Origin: MED-G105 sp050331095
GTDB lineage: Bacteria; Pseudomonadota; Alphaproteobacteria; Caulobacterales; Parvularculaceae
Assembly: GCA_050331095.1 (NCBI GenBank)
Contig: JBHJHE010000012.1
Coordinates: 62,001-126,000, forward strand
Length of the DNA: 64,000 bases
Direction of reading: 5' to 3'
Shown piece by piece: positions 17,704 to 26,664 of this stretch (the stretch's first letter is position 1; each line of letters opens with the position of its first letter). Below the pieces are notes generated by a model that saw only the letters and a list, made by a program, of their open reading frames with translations, ran no database searches and was not told the DNA's origin. Both the position numbers and the translations under genes were made by a program.

Positions 17704-18719
17704 TACGCCGCCTCCATGACCGACTTCAGCGCCTCGCCGACGCGCGCCGGTCCGGGAAAATAGGCCCATTCATGACTATGCGGGTACGGCGTATCCCAGC
17801 CCGTCACGCGGCGCACCGGCGCTTCGAGATGATAGAAGCACGCCTCCATGACGACGGACATGAGTTCGGCCGCGAAGCCGCAGGTTTTCGTCGCCTCGTT
17901 GACGATGACGCAGCGGCCGGTCTTGCGCACCGAGGCTTCGATTGTCTCAAGATCCAAGGGCACGATCGTTCGCAAATCGATGATCTCCGCGTCTACGCCC
18001 GTCTCCGCCGCCGAGGCTTCGACGACGTGAACCATGGTGCCGTAGGTCAGTACCGTGACGGCGCGCCCCTCGCGACGCACGATCGCTTCGCCGATCGGCG
18101 TTGTGTAGTGGCTTTCAGGCACGTCGCCGAGTTCGTGCTTTTTCCACGGCGTCACCGGCCGGTCATGGTGGCCGTCGAAGGGGCCGTTATAGAGCCGCTT
18201 CGGCTCGAGAAAGACGACCGGATCGTCGTCCTCGATCGCGGCGATGAGAAGCCCCTTCGCGTCGATCGGGTTCGAGGGGATGACGGTCTTCAATCCGCAC
18301 ACGTGGGCGAAAAGCGCTTCGGGGCTCTGGCTGTGGGTCTGGCCGCCGAAAATGCCGCCGCCCGTCGGCATACGAACGGTCATCGGCACGGTGAAGTCGC
18401 CATTGGAGCGGTAGCGGATGCGCGCGGCTTCCTGGGTCAATTGATCGTACCCAGGGAACATATAGTCGGCGAACTGAATCTCTACGCAGGGGCGCACGCC
18501 GTACGCCGCCATGCCGATCGCCGCGCCGACGATGCCGCTTTCGTTGATCGGCGCGTCGAAGCAGCGCTCCTTGCCATACTTTTCCTGCAGGCCCGCCGTG
18601 CATCGGAAGACGCCGCCGAAGTAACCGACGTCTTCGCCGAATACGACGACGTTAGGGTCGCGGCCCATGGCGACGTCCATTGCGTCGCGAATCGACTCGA
18701 TCATGGTCATGCGCGCCAT
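17703..18719 (-). CDS. bkdA2: Branched-chain 2-oxoacid dehydrogenase E1 beta subunit
   Basis: Partner of E1-alpha in the thiamine-diphosphate-dependent decarboxylation of the keto acids of valine, leucine and isoleucine. The 338-residue product starts MARMTMIESIRDAMD and has the conserved GEDVGYFGGVFR, NESGIVGAAIGMAAYG and FADYMFPGYDQ segments. The start at 18719, 4 nt after E1-alpha, is preferred over an upstream open stretch that shadows E1-alpha. The C-terminus (PYPHSHEWAYFPG) is typical of the branched-chain rather than the pyruvate enzyme. Confidence 0.95.
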   Translation of the reverse strand: MARMTMIESIRDAMDVAMGRDPNVVVFGEDVGYFGGVFRCTAGLQEKYGKERCFDAPINESGIVGAAIGMAAYGVRPCVEIQFADYMFPGYDQLTQEAARIRYRSNGDFTVPMTVRMPTGGGIFGGQTHSQSPEALFAHVCGLKTVIPSNPIDAKGLLIAAIEDDDPVVFLEPKRLYNGPFDGHHDRPVTPWKKHELGDVPESHYTTPIGEAIVRREGRAVTVLTYGTMVHVVEASAAETGVDAEIIDLRTIVPLDLETIEASVRKTGRCVIVNEATKTCGFAAELMSVVMEACFYHLEAPVRRVTGWDTPYPHSHEWAYFPGPARVGEALKSVMEAA

Positions 18720-18723
18720 GGCG

Positions 18724-19992
18724 TTAGATCCCCGCTTCCTGGCGCTGACGGACGAGGTGCATCGGCGTCTCTTTGTAAACGTCCTCGAACATTTCCCGTG
18801 CGGAGGGTTTGGCGCCGTCGTGGAGCGTGCCGTTCTTCTCCGCTTCTTTTTGCGCCTGGACGACCATGCTCTCGATCTCGCTCTGGGCCTGGACATGACG
18901 CTCGTCGGACCACTCGCCCTTGGCGATCAGATGGCCTTTCAGGCGCTCCACCGGATCGCCAAGCGGCCATATCGCCGATTCTTCCTTTGGTCGGTATCCG
19001 GATGGGTCGTCCGACGTAGAGTGGGCGCCGGCGCGATACGTAACGTATTCGATCAGCGTCGGGCCCAAATTGCGCCGCGCCCGCTCGATCGCCCATTTGG
19101 CGACGGCGTAGACGGCGAGGTAGTCGTTGCCGTCGACCCGGAGCGAGGGAACGCCGAAGCCGAGGCCCCGGGCGGCGAACGTCGCCGCCTTGCCCCGCGC
19201 AATGCCCTGGAACGTCGAGATCGCCCATTGATTGTTGACGATGTTGAGGACGACCGGCGGCAAGTAGGTCGAGGCGAATACCATCGCCGAATGGAAATCG
19301 CTCTCCGCCGTCGACCCGTCGCCGATCCAGCCCGCGGCGATTTTATCGTCGCCCCTGATGGCCGACGCCATGGCCCAGCCGACGGCCTGAACGAACTGCG
19401 TCGCCAGGTTGCCGGAGATCGTGAAGAAGCCGTGCTTTTTCGACGAATACATGATCGGCAGCTGTCGGCCGTTCAAGGGATCGGCCGCGTTCGAATAAAT
19501 CTGGTTCATCATGTCGACGATGGGGTAGCCGTCGGCGATGAGGAGACCCTGCTGGCGATAGGTCGGAAAGTTCATGTCGCCCGGGCTCAGCGCGCGACGA
19601 AAGGCGCAGGCGATCGCCTCCTCGCCCAGGCACTGCATGTAGAACGACGTCTTCCCCTGGCGCTGGGCCATCAGCATGCGGGCGTCGAAAGCGCGCACGG
19701 TCATCATGTCACGCAAACCCTGGCGCAATTCGTCGTCGCTCAGCGCCTCCGCCCAGGGCCCGACGGCTTCGCCTTCTCTGTTCAATACACGGATGATCGT
19801 ATAGGCGAGGTCGTGCACGTCTTCCGCCGCGGCGTCGATCGGCGGGCGGCGCACGGCGCCCGCTTTGGGGATCGGCACATCGGAGAAGTCAGGCGTGTCG
19901 CCCGGGCGGAACTCCGGCTCCGGCACGTTAAGGCTCAAAGGTGCCGCGCCGTCGCGTTCTGCGCGCGTCGGCGCGCGGGCGTCGTCCGCCAT
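18724..19992 (-). CDS. bkdA1: Branched-chain 2-oxoacid dehydrogenase E1 alpha subunit
   Basis: Thiamine-diphosphate-binding subunit that starts oxidative decarboxylation of branched-chain keto acids. The 422 residues have the BCKDH-type N-terminal segment (EPEFRPGDTPDFSDVP), the TPP/Mg motif GDGSTAESDFH...NIVNNQWAIST, and the phosphorylation-loop-like YRAGAHSTSDDPSGYR. ATG at 19992 has GGGAGG about 7 nt upstream (20000-20005); an in-frame ATG 19 codons earlier is less likely since it would place the palindromic operator inside the coding sequence. First gene of bkdA1-bkdA2-bkdB-lpdA. Confidence 0.95.
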   Translation of the reverse strand: MADDARAPTRAERDGAAPLSLNVPEPEFRPGDTPDFSDVPIPKAGAVRRPPIDAAAEDVHDLAYTIIRVLNREGEAVGPWAEALSDDELRQGLRDMMTVRAFDARMLMAQRQGKTSFYMQCLGEEAIACAFRRALSPGDMNFPTYRQQGLLIADGYPIVDMMNQIYSNAADPLNGRQLPIMYSSKKHGFFTISGNLATQFVQAVGWAMASAIRGDDKIAAGWIGDGSTAESDFHSAMVFASTYLPPVVLNIVNNQWAISTFQGIARGKAATFAARGLGFGVPSLRVDGNDYLAVYAVAKWAIERARRNLGPTLIEYVTYRAGAHSTSDDPSGYRPKEESAIWPLGDPVERLKGHLIAKGEWSDERHVQAQSEIESMVVQAQKEAEKNGTLHDGAKPSAREMFEDVYKETPMHLVRQRQEAGI

Positions 19993-20020
19993 TCGCGTTC
20001 CTCCCACATTCGACCCGCGA

Positions 20021-20049
20021 TTATTGTGCGCCGCACAAGGCAGAGACAA
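20021..20049 (-). promoter_or_regulatory. Predicted sigma-70 promoter of the bkd operon
   Basis: On the minus strand TTGTCT (20044-20049), a 17-nt spacer and AATAAT (20021-20026), 29 nt upstream of the bkdA1 start. The -10 matches the consensus at 5 of 6 positions. A stronger-looking TTGACA at 20054-20059 has no matching -10 at 16-18 nt. Confidence 0.45.
20024..20038. promoter_or_regulatory. Perfect palindromic operator candidate at the bkd promoter
   Basis: TTGTGCG-C-CGCACAA, two 7-bp arms around one base. It overlaps the predicted -10 and spacer, the position expected for a repressor. The regulator is not in the window next to the operon; the sequence does not let me name the family. Confidence 0.45.
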
Positions 20050-20248
20050 GCAATGTCAAGCCCTTGCAGCGCGTTTCGCGCGCCGCTCGTCTACGCCATC
20101 GCCCAAATTAAAAGCAACGGCCGCGCGCCGCCGCGCCGCTCTCTCGGTCTTCGGTGGAACGGCGCTGGCGCGAGGATCGGCCATGATCGCCGCCCGGCGC
20201 GCGCGAACCGCGTTGGAAACCCCGCGGCGACGCGGCCCGGCGCGAGGA

Positions 20249-22561
20249 TCAGCCGCCGAAGTCGAAGGCGATGCGCGCGCCGAAGGTGCGCGGCCGGCTC
20301 GGACCGAAGACGTGGGCGGGGATGATCCCGGCGCTCTCCGCGACCCCGTCGAAGTAGATCGCGTCGGTCACGTTCTCAATGTAGCCCGTCAGCGTCCAGC
20401 CCGCGTCAGCGGCGTAGCCGAGGCGGATAGAGAGATCGGCGTAGCCGTCGTTCACCGCTTCGGGGAGCTGCAGGAACCCGCCGAAGGTCTCAGTCTGGCC
20501 GAAGACCTCCGCCTGCGCCTCGACGGCGCCGGGGCCCCAGATCCAGGCGCCTTGCAGGACGGCGGAGCCGGAGAACGTCGGCACCTGCGGCTGCGACGAG
20601 CCTTCGCAAAGATCCGTGCCGTCGCAGACGGCCTGGGCCTCGGAGACCTCGGTGTCGGCGTAGGCGCCATTGATCAGCAAGCTGATGTTATCCGTGAGCG
20701 CCAGGTTGGCGGAGCCCTCAACGCCCCAACCCTCCACGCGGCCCACATTGTCGACGACGATCGACCCGCCCGAGCCCGGCACGTTGAGCTGTAGATCGCG
20801 ATAGACGTAGTAATAGACGTTAGCGTCGACGATAGCGCGGCCGTCGAAGAGCGAGCCTTTCGTGCCGATTTCATAACTCCATGCCCGTTCCGGATCGAAC
20901 GGGTCCGGACCGACGTCTGCGTTGGTGAGCCCCGTCGAACCCGGCGTGACCGACGGCGATACGGCGAAGGAGCCGAAGCCGCCGGACTTGAAGCCTCGCG
21001 TCGCGCTCGCGAAGACAAGCCAGTTCTCGTTCGGTCGATATCGGCCGACGAAGCGCGGCGTCACGGCGTCGAAAACCTCGCGGCCGTCGACAAAGCCGTC
21101 TGTGGAGAACCCGCTCGCGAAAAACGGTCCGAGCGCGCTCGTCACCGGCAGGGCGTTCAACGAGAAGCGCCGCAGGTTGCGTTCGTAGCGAAGGCCGACG
21201 CCGACATCGAAGCGATCCGAGAAAGCGTAGGTCGCGTCGACATAGGCCGCCCAGCCGGAATAGCGCCCGCGAGCGAGGTTTTGTTCGAAGAGGCCCTCCG
21301 GGACCGCCGTCGCATAGTAAACGGTGGGCAGACAGCTTCCGAAGTTGTTCACGCCGTAATAAGTGAAATAGTAGAAGGCGCAGAGGAGTTCCTCATCGCC
21401 CTGATTGACGAACGACGCGTCAATGTTTTCATCGTAGTACGACACCCCCGCGTACCAGTCGAACGGGCCTGAATCGTCCGAGACGACGCGAACCTCCTGC
21501 TCGAAGTATTCGCCTTCCTGCTCCTGGGCGTAGCTGTTGATGTTGAGGGGCGAGCCGTCGAAGTCTTCGGCGTAGTCGTACTGGTGATCCTTGTACCCCG
21601 TCAGCGAGGTGAGCGTGAGGTAGCCGAGGTCGACGTCGAGGCGAAAACCGAAACTCAGGATCTCCGCGTCGTCGCGCTCGCCAAGGGAGAGATCGCTGTC
21701 GATGTCACGGCCGTCGGCGTCGATGGTCACGCCGGTGAGCTCGTTGAGAATCGCAAAGCCCTCGCTCAGGCCCGTCGCGCGGTAAAGCGAGCCGGACTGG
21801 TTGCGGTCCTCGTATTCGGCGGTGAAGAGCGCGGAGACGCGATTGGCTTCATACAACGAAGACAGGCGGAACGCGTACTTCTCCTGAATGATGGCGGGGT
21901 CGGCGTTCGGCAGCGCGGCGTTGTTGACGAAGCCGTTTTCGTGGGCGCCGTAGGCCGCGATCCGCAAGGCGAAGTTCTCCGCCACTGGAATGTTAACGGC
22001 GCCTTCGGCGATGGCGCGGCCGCGCGAGCCGACGTCGAGCTCGGCGTAGCCTTCGTAGACGCCGACTTTTGGTTTGGCCGTGACGACGCTGACGGCGCCG
22101 CCGATGGCGCTGCGCCCGAAGAGGAAATTCTGCGGCCCACGGAGGATCTCGGCCCGGTCAAGGTCGTAAAGGCTCGTGACGACGGCGCCGTTGCGGCCCT
22201 GGTAGAGCCCGTCCTTGAAGAAGCCGACCGACGGCTCGCCGCCAATGCCGAAATCGTTCGTCAAAATGCCCCGCACCGACAATGTGTCGATGAAGCTGTC
22301 TTGAGAGTTGCCGGTGACGCCGGGCGTGAACGTTACGAGGTCCTTGACGTCGTTGAGGTTGACGTCGCGGGTGAACTCCGCCGTCACCGCCGTGATCGCC
22401 AGCGGCACGTCGCGGATCGACTCCTCGCGTTTCTGGGCTGTGACGACGATTTCGTCGGTCCCGCTCACCTGCGCTTTGGCGGCCGCAGTCGTCAGCGCCA
22501 AGATCGAACACCCGGCGAATAAAAGGCGCGGCGCGCGTTTTGCGGGGGTCGTTCGGTCCAT
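20249..22561 (-). CDS. TonB-dependent outer-membrane receptor
   Basis: A 770-residue TonB-dependent receptor for active uptake of a large or scarce substrate across the outer membrane. Features: signal peptide with cleavage near TAAAKAQ; a TonB-box-like EIVVTAQKREES at about residue 36; plug domain with FTPGVTGNSQDS and VRGILTND; then an antiparallel beta-barrel rich in alternating aromatic residues. The opening and the RGPQNFLFGRSAIGGAV segment are those of the iron-complex-outermembrane-receptor-like group common in Sphingomonadales and Caulobacterales. Substrate cannot be told from sequence. It is downstream of the PuuB-like gene on the same strand, separated by 207 nt. Confidence 0.94.
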   Translation of the reverse strand: MDRTTPAKRAPRLLFAGCSILALTTAAAKAQVSGTDEIVVTAQKREESIRDVPLAITAVTAEFTRDVNLNDVKDLVTFTPGVTGNSQDSFIDTLSVRGILTNDFGIGGEPSVGFFKDGLYQGRNGAVVTSLYDLDRAEILRGPQNFLFGRSAIGGAVSVVTAKPKVGVYEGYAELDVGSRGRAIAEGAVNIPVAENFALRIAAYGAHENGFVNNAALPNADPAIIQEKYAFRLSSLYEANRVSALFTAEYEDRNQSGSLYRATGLSEGFAILNELTGVTIDADGRDIDSDLSLGERDDAEILSFGFRLDVDLGYLTLTSLTGYKDHQYDYAEDFDGSPLNINSYAQEQEGEYFEQEVRVVSDDSGPFDWYAGVSYYDENIDASFVNQGDEELLCAFYYFTYYGVNNFGSCLPTVYYATAVPEGLFEQNLARGRYSGWAAYVDATYAFSDRFDVGVGLRYERNLRRFSLNALPVTSALGPFFASGFSTDGFVDGREVFDAVTPRFVGRYRPNENWLVFASATRGFKSGGFGSFAVSPSVTPGSTGLTNADVGPDPFDPERAWSYEIGTKGSLFDGRAIVDANVYYYVYRDLQLNVPGSGGSIVVDNVGRVEGWGVEGSANLALTDNISLLINGAYADTEVSEAQAVCDGTDLCEGSSQPQVPTFSGSAVLQGAWIWGPGAVEAQAEVFGQTETFGGFLQLPEAVNDGYADLSIRLGYAADAGWTLTGYIENVTDAIYFDGVAESAGIIPAHVFGPSRPRTFGARIAFDFGG

Positions 22562-22649
22562 TGCAGTCGCTCCTCAACTCTTGATCAACACGCATCACAA
22601 GCGCGCGAAGGGCCGCGGCGTATGAGGCATATTGCAGTGCATCGCAAGG

Positions 22650-22666
22650 CCGCGGGGGCCCCGCGG
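22650..22666. other. GC-only hairpin between the PuuB-like and TonB-receptor genes
   Basis: CCGCGGGG-G-CCCCGCGG, perfect 8-bp arms with a single central base, in the 207-nt gap. No T-tract follows on either strand, so intrinsic termination is doubtful; it may be an attenuating stem or simply GC-rich sequence. Confidence 0.3.
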
Positions 22667-22768
22667 GGCCAGCGATGGCCTGATGCATGGCGGTTGACGC
22701 GCGACGGGCGCGAATTTCGCGGAGGTGTGGCGCGCGCGCTACGATCGCGTGCGCATTGATTGCGCCGT

Positions 22769-24094
22769 CTAAAGCCGATCGCGCAGGCCGTAGTAGAGCA
22801 TGCCGAGTTGCAGGATCGGCAGACGCGCCGCGTAACCGCCGGGAAACGGCGGCGTCGGCGCGCGCGCCTGGGCGAGGAAATCCGCCGGCGCGGTCTTGCC
22901 AGCGAGCGATGCGGCGACGGCGTCCGCGACGATTTCACCAAGTCCGGTCGCCATGGCGACGCCGGGGCCGGAATAACCGCCAAGGCTGTAGACGCCGGCG
23001 CGCAGACGCTCGACATGGGGCATACGGCTCATCGTGATCCCGAGAACGCCGCCCCAGCCGTACTCGACGCCGACGTCGGCGAGCTGCGGGAAAACGCTGA
23101 CCATCGCGGCGCGGACGTAGGATTTAACGTCCCTCGGGAAGCGGTAGCGGTAGGTCTCGCGACCGCCGAAGAGAAGACGATCGTCCGCGGACAATCTGAA
23201 GTAGTTGACGACGTAGCGATCGTCGCTGACGGCGACGCGGTCCCCGATGAGCGCGTCGGCGCGCGCGCGACCGAGGGGCTCCGTGGCGATCAGAAAATTG
23301 TTGATCGGGAGGACGCGGTCGGCGACGCGCCGCTCGAGGCCGCCATGGTAGCCGTTGGCGGCGAACACGACCGCATCGGCGACGACCACGCCGCGGTCCG
23401 TCTCGACGCGGATGGGCGCGCCCTCCCCGATGCGCGCCGCGCGCGTGCGCTCGAAGATCGCCGCGCCGGCCGCGGCCGCGGCGCGGGCGAGCCCAAGCGC
23501 AAACTTGAGCGGGTGCAGATGATAGGCGTCAGCGTCAAGAACGCCGCCGACATAGGCCTCGCTAGCGACGATCGCGCGCGTCTCTTCGCGATCGAGAAAC
23601 CGCGCGCCGCCATAGTCGTAGCGCGCGCGCAGCGCGTCGGCGTAGGCGCGGAATTCGTCAAGACGCCGCGGCTTCTCCGTGACGTCGACAACGCCGCGCC
23701 GCAGGTCGCATCCGTCTTCGCCATGGGCGCAAAGCTCAACGACGCGACGCTTCGCCCGTTCGGCGACGTCCCACAAACGGCGGGCGTCGTCGGACCCCAC
23801 GGCCGCTTCGAGATCGTCGGGCTCCAGACGCTGCCCCGTGGCGACCTGGCCGCCGTTGCGTCCCGACGCGCCCCAGCCGACGCGATGGGCGTCGAGAAGC
23901 GCGACGTCGAGGCCCGCCGTCGCAAGCCGACGCGCCGCGGCGAGGCCGGCGTAACCGCCGCCGATGACGCAGACGTCGGCGCGTCTGTCCGCGCCAAGCG
24001 GCGCGAACGCGTCGAGCGGCGTTGCGCTCGCGGCGTAGTAGGGCGGCGGATGGGCGCCGGGCCGGTCGTTCGCCGTCAGAACGTCAAGGCCCAT
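22769..24094 (-). CDS. PuuB-type FAD-dependent amine oxidoreductase (DAO family)
   Basis: A 441-residue oxidase of the D-amino-acid-oxidase fold, closest in type to gamma-glutamylputrescine oxidase PuuB. Evidence: FAD motif CVIGGGYAGLAAARRLA (about residue 41), the WGASGRNGGQVATG segment characteristic of PuuB/ordL proteins, and the C-terminal LGGYSGPGVAMATGLG. PuuB oxidises gamma-glutamylputrescine to an aldehyde, with release of ammonia and hydrogen peroxide. The substrate here is inferred from family only. The start overlaps the stop of the upstream membrane-protein gene by 1 nt (TGATG). A PuuA-like ligase is 4.5 kb away. Confidence 0.9.
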   Translation of the reverse strand: MGLDVLTANDRPGAHPPPYYAASATPLDAFAPLGADRRADVCVIGGGYAGLAAARRLATAGLDVALLDAHRVGWGASGRNGGQVATGQRLEPDDLEAAVGSDDARRLWDVAERAKRRVVELCAHGEDGCDLRRGVVDVTEKPRRLDEFRAYADALRARYDYGGARFLDREETRAIVASEAYVGGVLDADAYHLHPLKFALGLARAAAAAGAAIFERTRAARIGEGAPIRVETDRGVVVADAVVFAANGYHGGLERRVADRVLPINNFLIATEPLGRARADALIGDRVAVSDDRYVVNYFRLSADDRLLFGGRETYRYRFPRDVKSYVRAAMVSVFPQLADVGVEYGWGGVLGITMSRMPHVERLRAGVYSLGGYSGPGVAMATGLGEIVADAVAASLAGKTAPADFLAQARAPTPPFPGGYAARLPILQLGMLYYGLRDRL

Positions 24095-24915
24095 CAGCCG
24101 GCGTCCGCGGCCGTTCCGGTCTCCGACTGCCAGCTCAAAATGTTCAGCTCAATGAAGAAAAACGCCACCAGCCACAGTAACGCGTCCCATGCGTCCCAGG
24201 GCGCTCCGAGGCGGGCCCACTCGAACGCTGCGAAGGCGAGGACGGCGTAAAGCGAATACTTCATAATGCGAAAGACGTTCGACATCGCCTCCGACAGGCG
24301 ACGCGTCGCCGTCAGCAGGACCTCGACCTGCAGGATCGTCACAACGATCAGCCACGAGCCCGAATTGACGATGTCAAGGGTTGCGAGCCAGGCCATCCGG
24401 TCACGGATCGCCGGCGTTGCGAACATGTCGAGCCCGGCGTTGAAGACCGGCGCGGCGCCGAGGGAGGCGCAATTCGCCGCCGTCAACGGATCGTACTTGT
24501 CGAGGCTCCGGGCGAGCGAAGCGCCGGTCCCGGCGAGGTCGCACGGCGGCGCGCCTGCGTACGCCGCAAAGCCCGCCGGGATCGCGCCGACGCCCACATA
24601 GCCGAAGAACGAGTAGACGATGATCGCGTAACAGACGACGTTGACGCCCGCGAAGGCCCAGGCGATCCGCCCGCGCAGATCCTCGTCGTCGACGACGTAG
24701 GTCTCCATTTCGAAGGCGAGGAGGAGAACGAGCCACGCGGCCGTGTCGATCGGCGAGGCGAAGGCGACGATCACCTCGCCCCAATCGAGGCCGTCGCGCT
24801 CGACGAAGCGCAGGCCGGCGAGGCTTTCGAAGAAGAAATACGCCGTGTTGACGGCGAGAAAACCGTAGACGGCGTATTTGAAGAGCTGGAAGATGCGCTC
24901 GCGCGTCAGGGTCAT
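24094..24915 (-). CDS. Unknown multi-pass membrane protein with internal repeats
   Basis: A 273-residue protein I do not recognise. It has about six hydrophobic segments (roughly residues 14-32, 54-72, 82-105, 182-202, 222-238 and 246-262). Parts repeat: RIFQLFKYAVYGFLAVN near the start resembles NVFRIMKYSLYAVLAFA near residue 214; and an AW-hydrophobic-E-x-E segment (AFEMETYV) recurs as LQVEVLL and FFIELNIL. The middle loop (about 115-170) has two Cys (CDLAG and CASLG) and may be periplasmic. Coupled to the PuuB-like gene by a 1-nt overlap, which suggests linked function. Confidence 0.8.
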   Translation of the reverse strand: MTLTRERIFQLFKYAVYGFLAVNTAYFFFESLAGLRFVERDGLDWGEVIVAFASPIDTAAWLVLLLAFEMETYVVDDEDLRGRIAWAFAGVNVVCYAIIVYSFFGYVGVGAIPAGFAAYAGAPPCDLAGTGASLARSLDKYDPLTAANCASLGAAPVFNAGLDMFATPAIRDRMAWLATLDIVNSGSWLIVVTILQVEVLLTATRRLSEAMSNVFRIMKYSLYAVLAFAAFEWARLGAPWDAWDALLWLVAFFFIELNILSWQSETGTAADAG

Positions 24916-25011
24916 GGCTCGGGGCGCCTTTCGCGTCTTGAGGGCGCGCCGGCCCGTATTGCGGAGCCCGCGTCGATATCGAAAAGGCGCCGGAGCATCA
25001 ATGCGCGGGGC

Positions 25012-26595
25012 CTAATCGAGCGGAACGCCGGCGTTCTCAAGGACCGCGCGCATGGGAGCGAGGCGATCGCCATAGCGCCGCCAGCGGCCGACCGAGCGCG
25101 TGTGCGCCGGCTCCCGCACCTGCGTTGCGCTCGCCGTCGCCACCGGCGCCGCCTGCCGGTGAAAGTCGAGGCAGGCCGGCTCCCACTCGAGCCCTGCGGC
25201 GGCGATCAGCGCGCGCGCATTCGGCTCGAGGTCGGCGACCGTCTCTTCGTAGGAGATTTCGAAGAACCGCCCGGGGAACGCCGCACGCCAGCAGTCCATC
25301 AGGCGGCGGTACCGGACATGGTGGCGCGCCGTCTCCGCCTGGTCGTACGAGTGCGGATAGGCGTCGGCGAAGAGCTGTTTGAAGCTCGCGAAACAGGCGT
25401 CCATCGCCCCACGCCTGACGTGCACGATGCGCGCCTTCGGCAGCGCCGCCAGGATCAGCGGCAGGTGTTGATAGTTGCCCGGCAGCTTGTCGACGAAGCG
25501 CGGCGCGTCCGGCCGGATCGGCGCGAGCGCGCGCAGATATTCGCGGCCTAACGCCTGCGGATCGATGGACGCGGCGGCGCGCGCGACGTCGGCCGACCAG
25601 CGCCCGGCGCCGCGCACGCCCGCGAGCCGGCGCACGGACAGGCCGAACTGCTGCGGCTCACCGGCGGAGGCGACGGCGCTGTGGCTCGTCAGAATGCGTT
25701 CGATCAGCGTTGTGCCGGTGCGCGGCTGGCCGACGACGAAAATGGGCGACGGGTCGTCAACGCCGTCGCCGGCGCGCGCTCGCCACGCAGCGTCGTAAGT
25801 TTCGGCGCGCGCGTCGAACGCAGCCCTCTCGGCCGTCACGTCATAGGCGAGCGTCGCGCGTTTCGCCGCCGCGCCAAGCGAATACGCCTCGAACGCGCGC
25901 GGCCAGTCCGCCACGTCTTCGAACGCCTTGCCGGCGGCGTACGCCAGAAACGCCCGCGCAATCGGGCCTCGCGCCGCATCCGCGCGCGCGCGCAATCGTT
26001 CGGCGTCGGCGACGTCGGTCGCGCGCACGAGGCTCCCCCGCAACCAGTGCGCCTGCGGGTTTTCCGGCTCACGGGCGAGGACGCGCTCGCACGCCGCCGT
26101 CGCGGCAGCCGTCTCGCCAAGCGTCGACAGACACGTCGCGTAATTCACCGCATACGCCGGATTGTCACGGACGGCCGCGACGGCGCGCGCGTGCCACCCC
26201 CTCGCCGCTGCGTGGGCGCCAAGAAGGCCGTGGCACATGCCGATCAGAACGGCGACCGCGGCGTCTGGCGCATTTGGCGCATCCTCCGCGCGAGCCGCCG
26301 CGTCGGCGAGCGCCGTCTCCGCCTGCAACGGGCGGCCGAGCGTCAGGAGCGCGCGCGCGAGCTGGGCGTGGCCGGCGGCGCTCGTGGGATCGAGCTTGAT
26401 GACGGCGCCAAAGGCGCGCGCCGCCGTCGGCCAGTCATTGAGGGCGCTCGCGGCGAGCCCGACGAGGAAATGGCCCCGCGGATTGTCCGGTTCGGCCGCA
26501 AGCGCCGCCTTGCAGCACGCCGCCGCGCCGCGCGCGTCGCCCGCCTCGAGCTTTGCGAACCCCTTGCGCAGCGCGGCCGCCGCGGACCCGGTCAT
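25012..26595 (-). CDS. Tetratricopeptide-repeat sulfotransferase
   Basis: A 527-residue fusion of N-terminal TPR repeats (about residues 1-230) with a C-terminal sulfotransferase domain. The 5'-phosphosulfate loop is VGQPRTGTTLIERIL (about residue 278), with the 3'-phosphate-binding region VRRGAMDACFASFKQLF further on, both needed to bind PAPS. Such TPR-sulfotransferases are common in alphaproteobacteria and are related to tyrosylprotein sulfotransferase, but targets are largely unknown. It is 96 nt upstream of the membrane-protein gene on the same strand, and divergent from the amidohydrolase. Confidence 0.92.
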   Translation of the reverse strand: MTGSAAAALRKGFAKLEAGDARGAAACCKAALAAEPDNPRGHFLVGLAASALNDWPTAARAFGAVIKLDPTSAAGHAQLARALLTLGRPLQAETALADAAARAEDAPNAPDAAVAVLIGMCHGLLGAHAAARGWHARAVAAVRDNPAYAVNYATCLSTLGETAAATAACERVLAREPENPQAHWLRGSLVRATDVADAERLRARADAARGPIARAFLAYAAGKAFEDVADWPRAFEAYSLGAAAKRATLAYDVTAERAAFDARAETYDAAWRARAGDGVDDPSPIFVVGQPRTGTTLIERILTSHSAVASAGEPQQFGLSVRRLAGVRGAGRWSADVARAAASIDPQALGREYLRALAPIRPDAPRFVDKLPGNYQHLPLILAALPKARIVHVRRGAMDACFASFKQLFADAYPHSYDQAETARHHVRYRRLMDCWRAAFPGRFFEISYEETVADLEPNARALIAAAGLEWEPACLDFHRQAAPVATASATQVREPAHTRSVGRWRRYGDRLAPMRAVLENAGVPLD

Positions 26596-26664
26596 CGGCC
26601 CTCGCCTAGCGCGCCGACGCGGCGCTCTCTATGTGAGGCGTTGGTTTTCAGGGGACCTCTACGC

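Noticed and set aside
14907..17763. Long plus-strand open frames antisense to lpdA and bkdB (464 and 465 residues)
   Set aside because: Composition is Arg/Asp/His-rich with no family motif, and the opposite strand holds unmistakable E3 and E2; antisense frames stay open because of high GC.
20054..20059. TTGACA as the -35 of the bkd promoter
   Set aside because: A consensus -35 on the minus strand, but 16-18 nt further on the sequence is GC-rich and has no -10-like hexamer.
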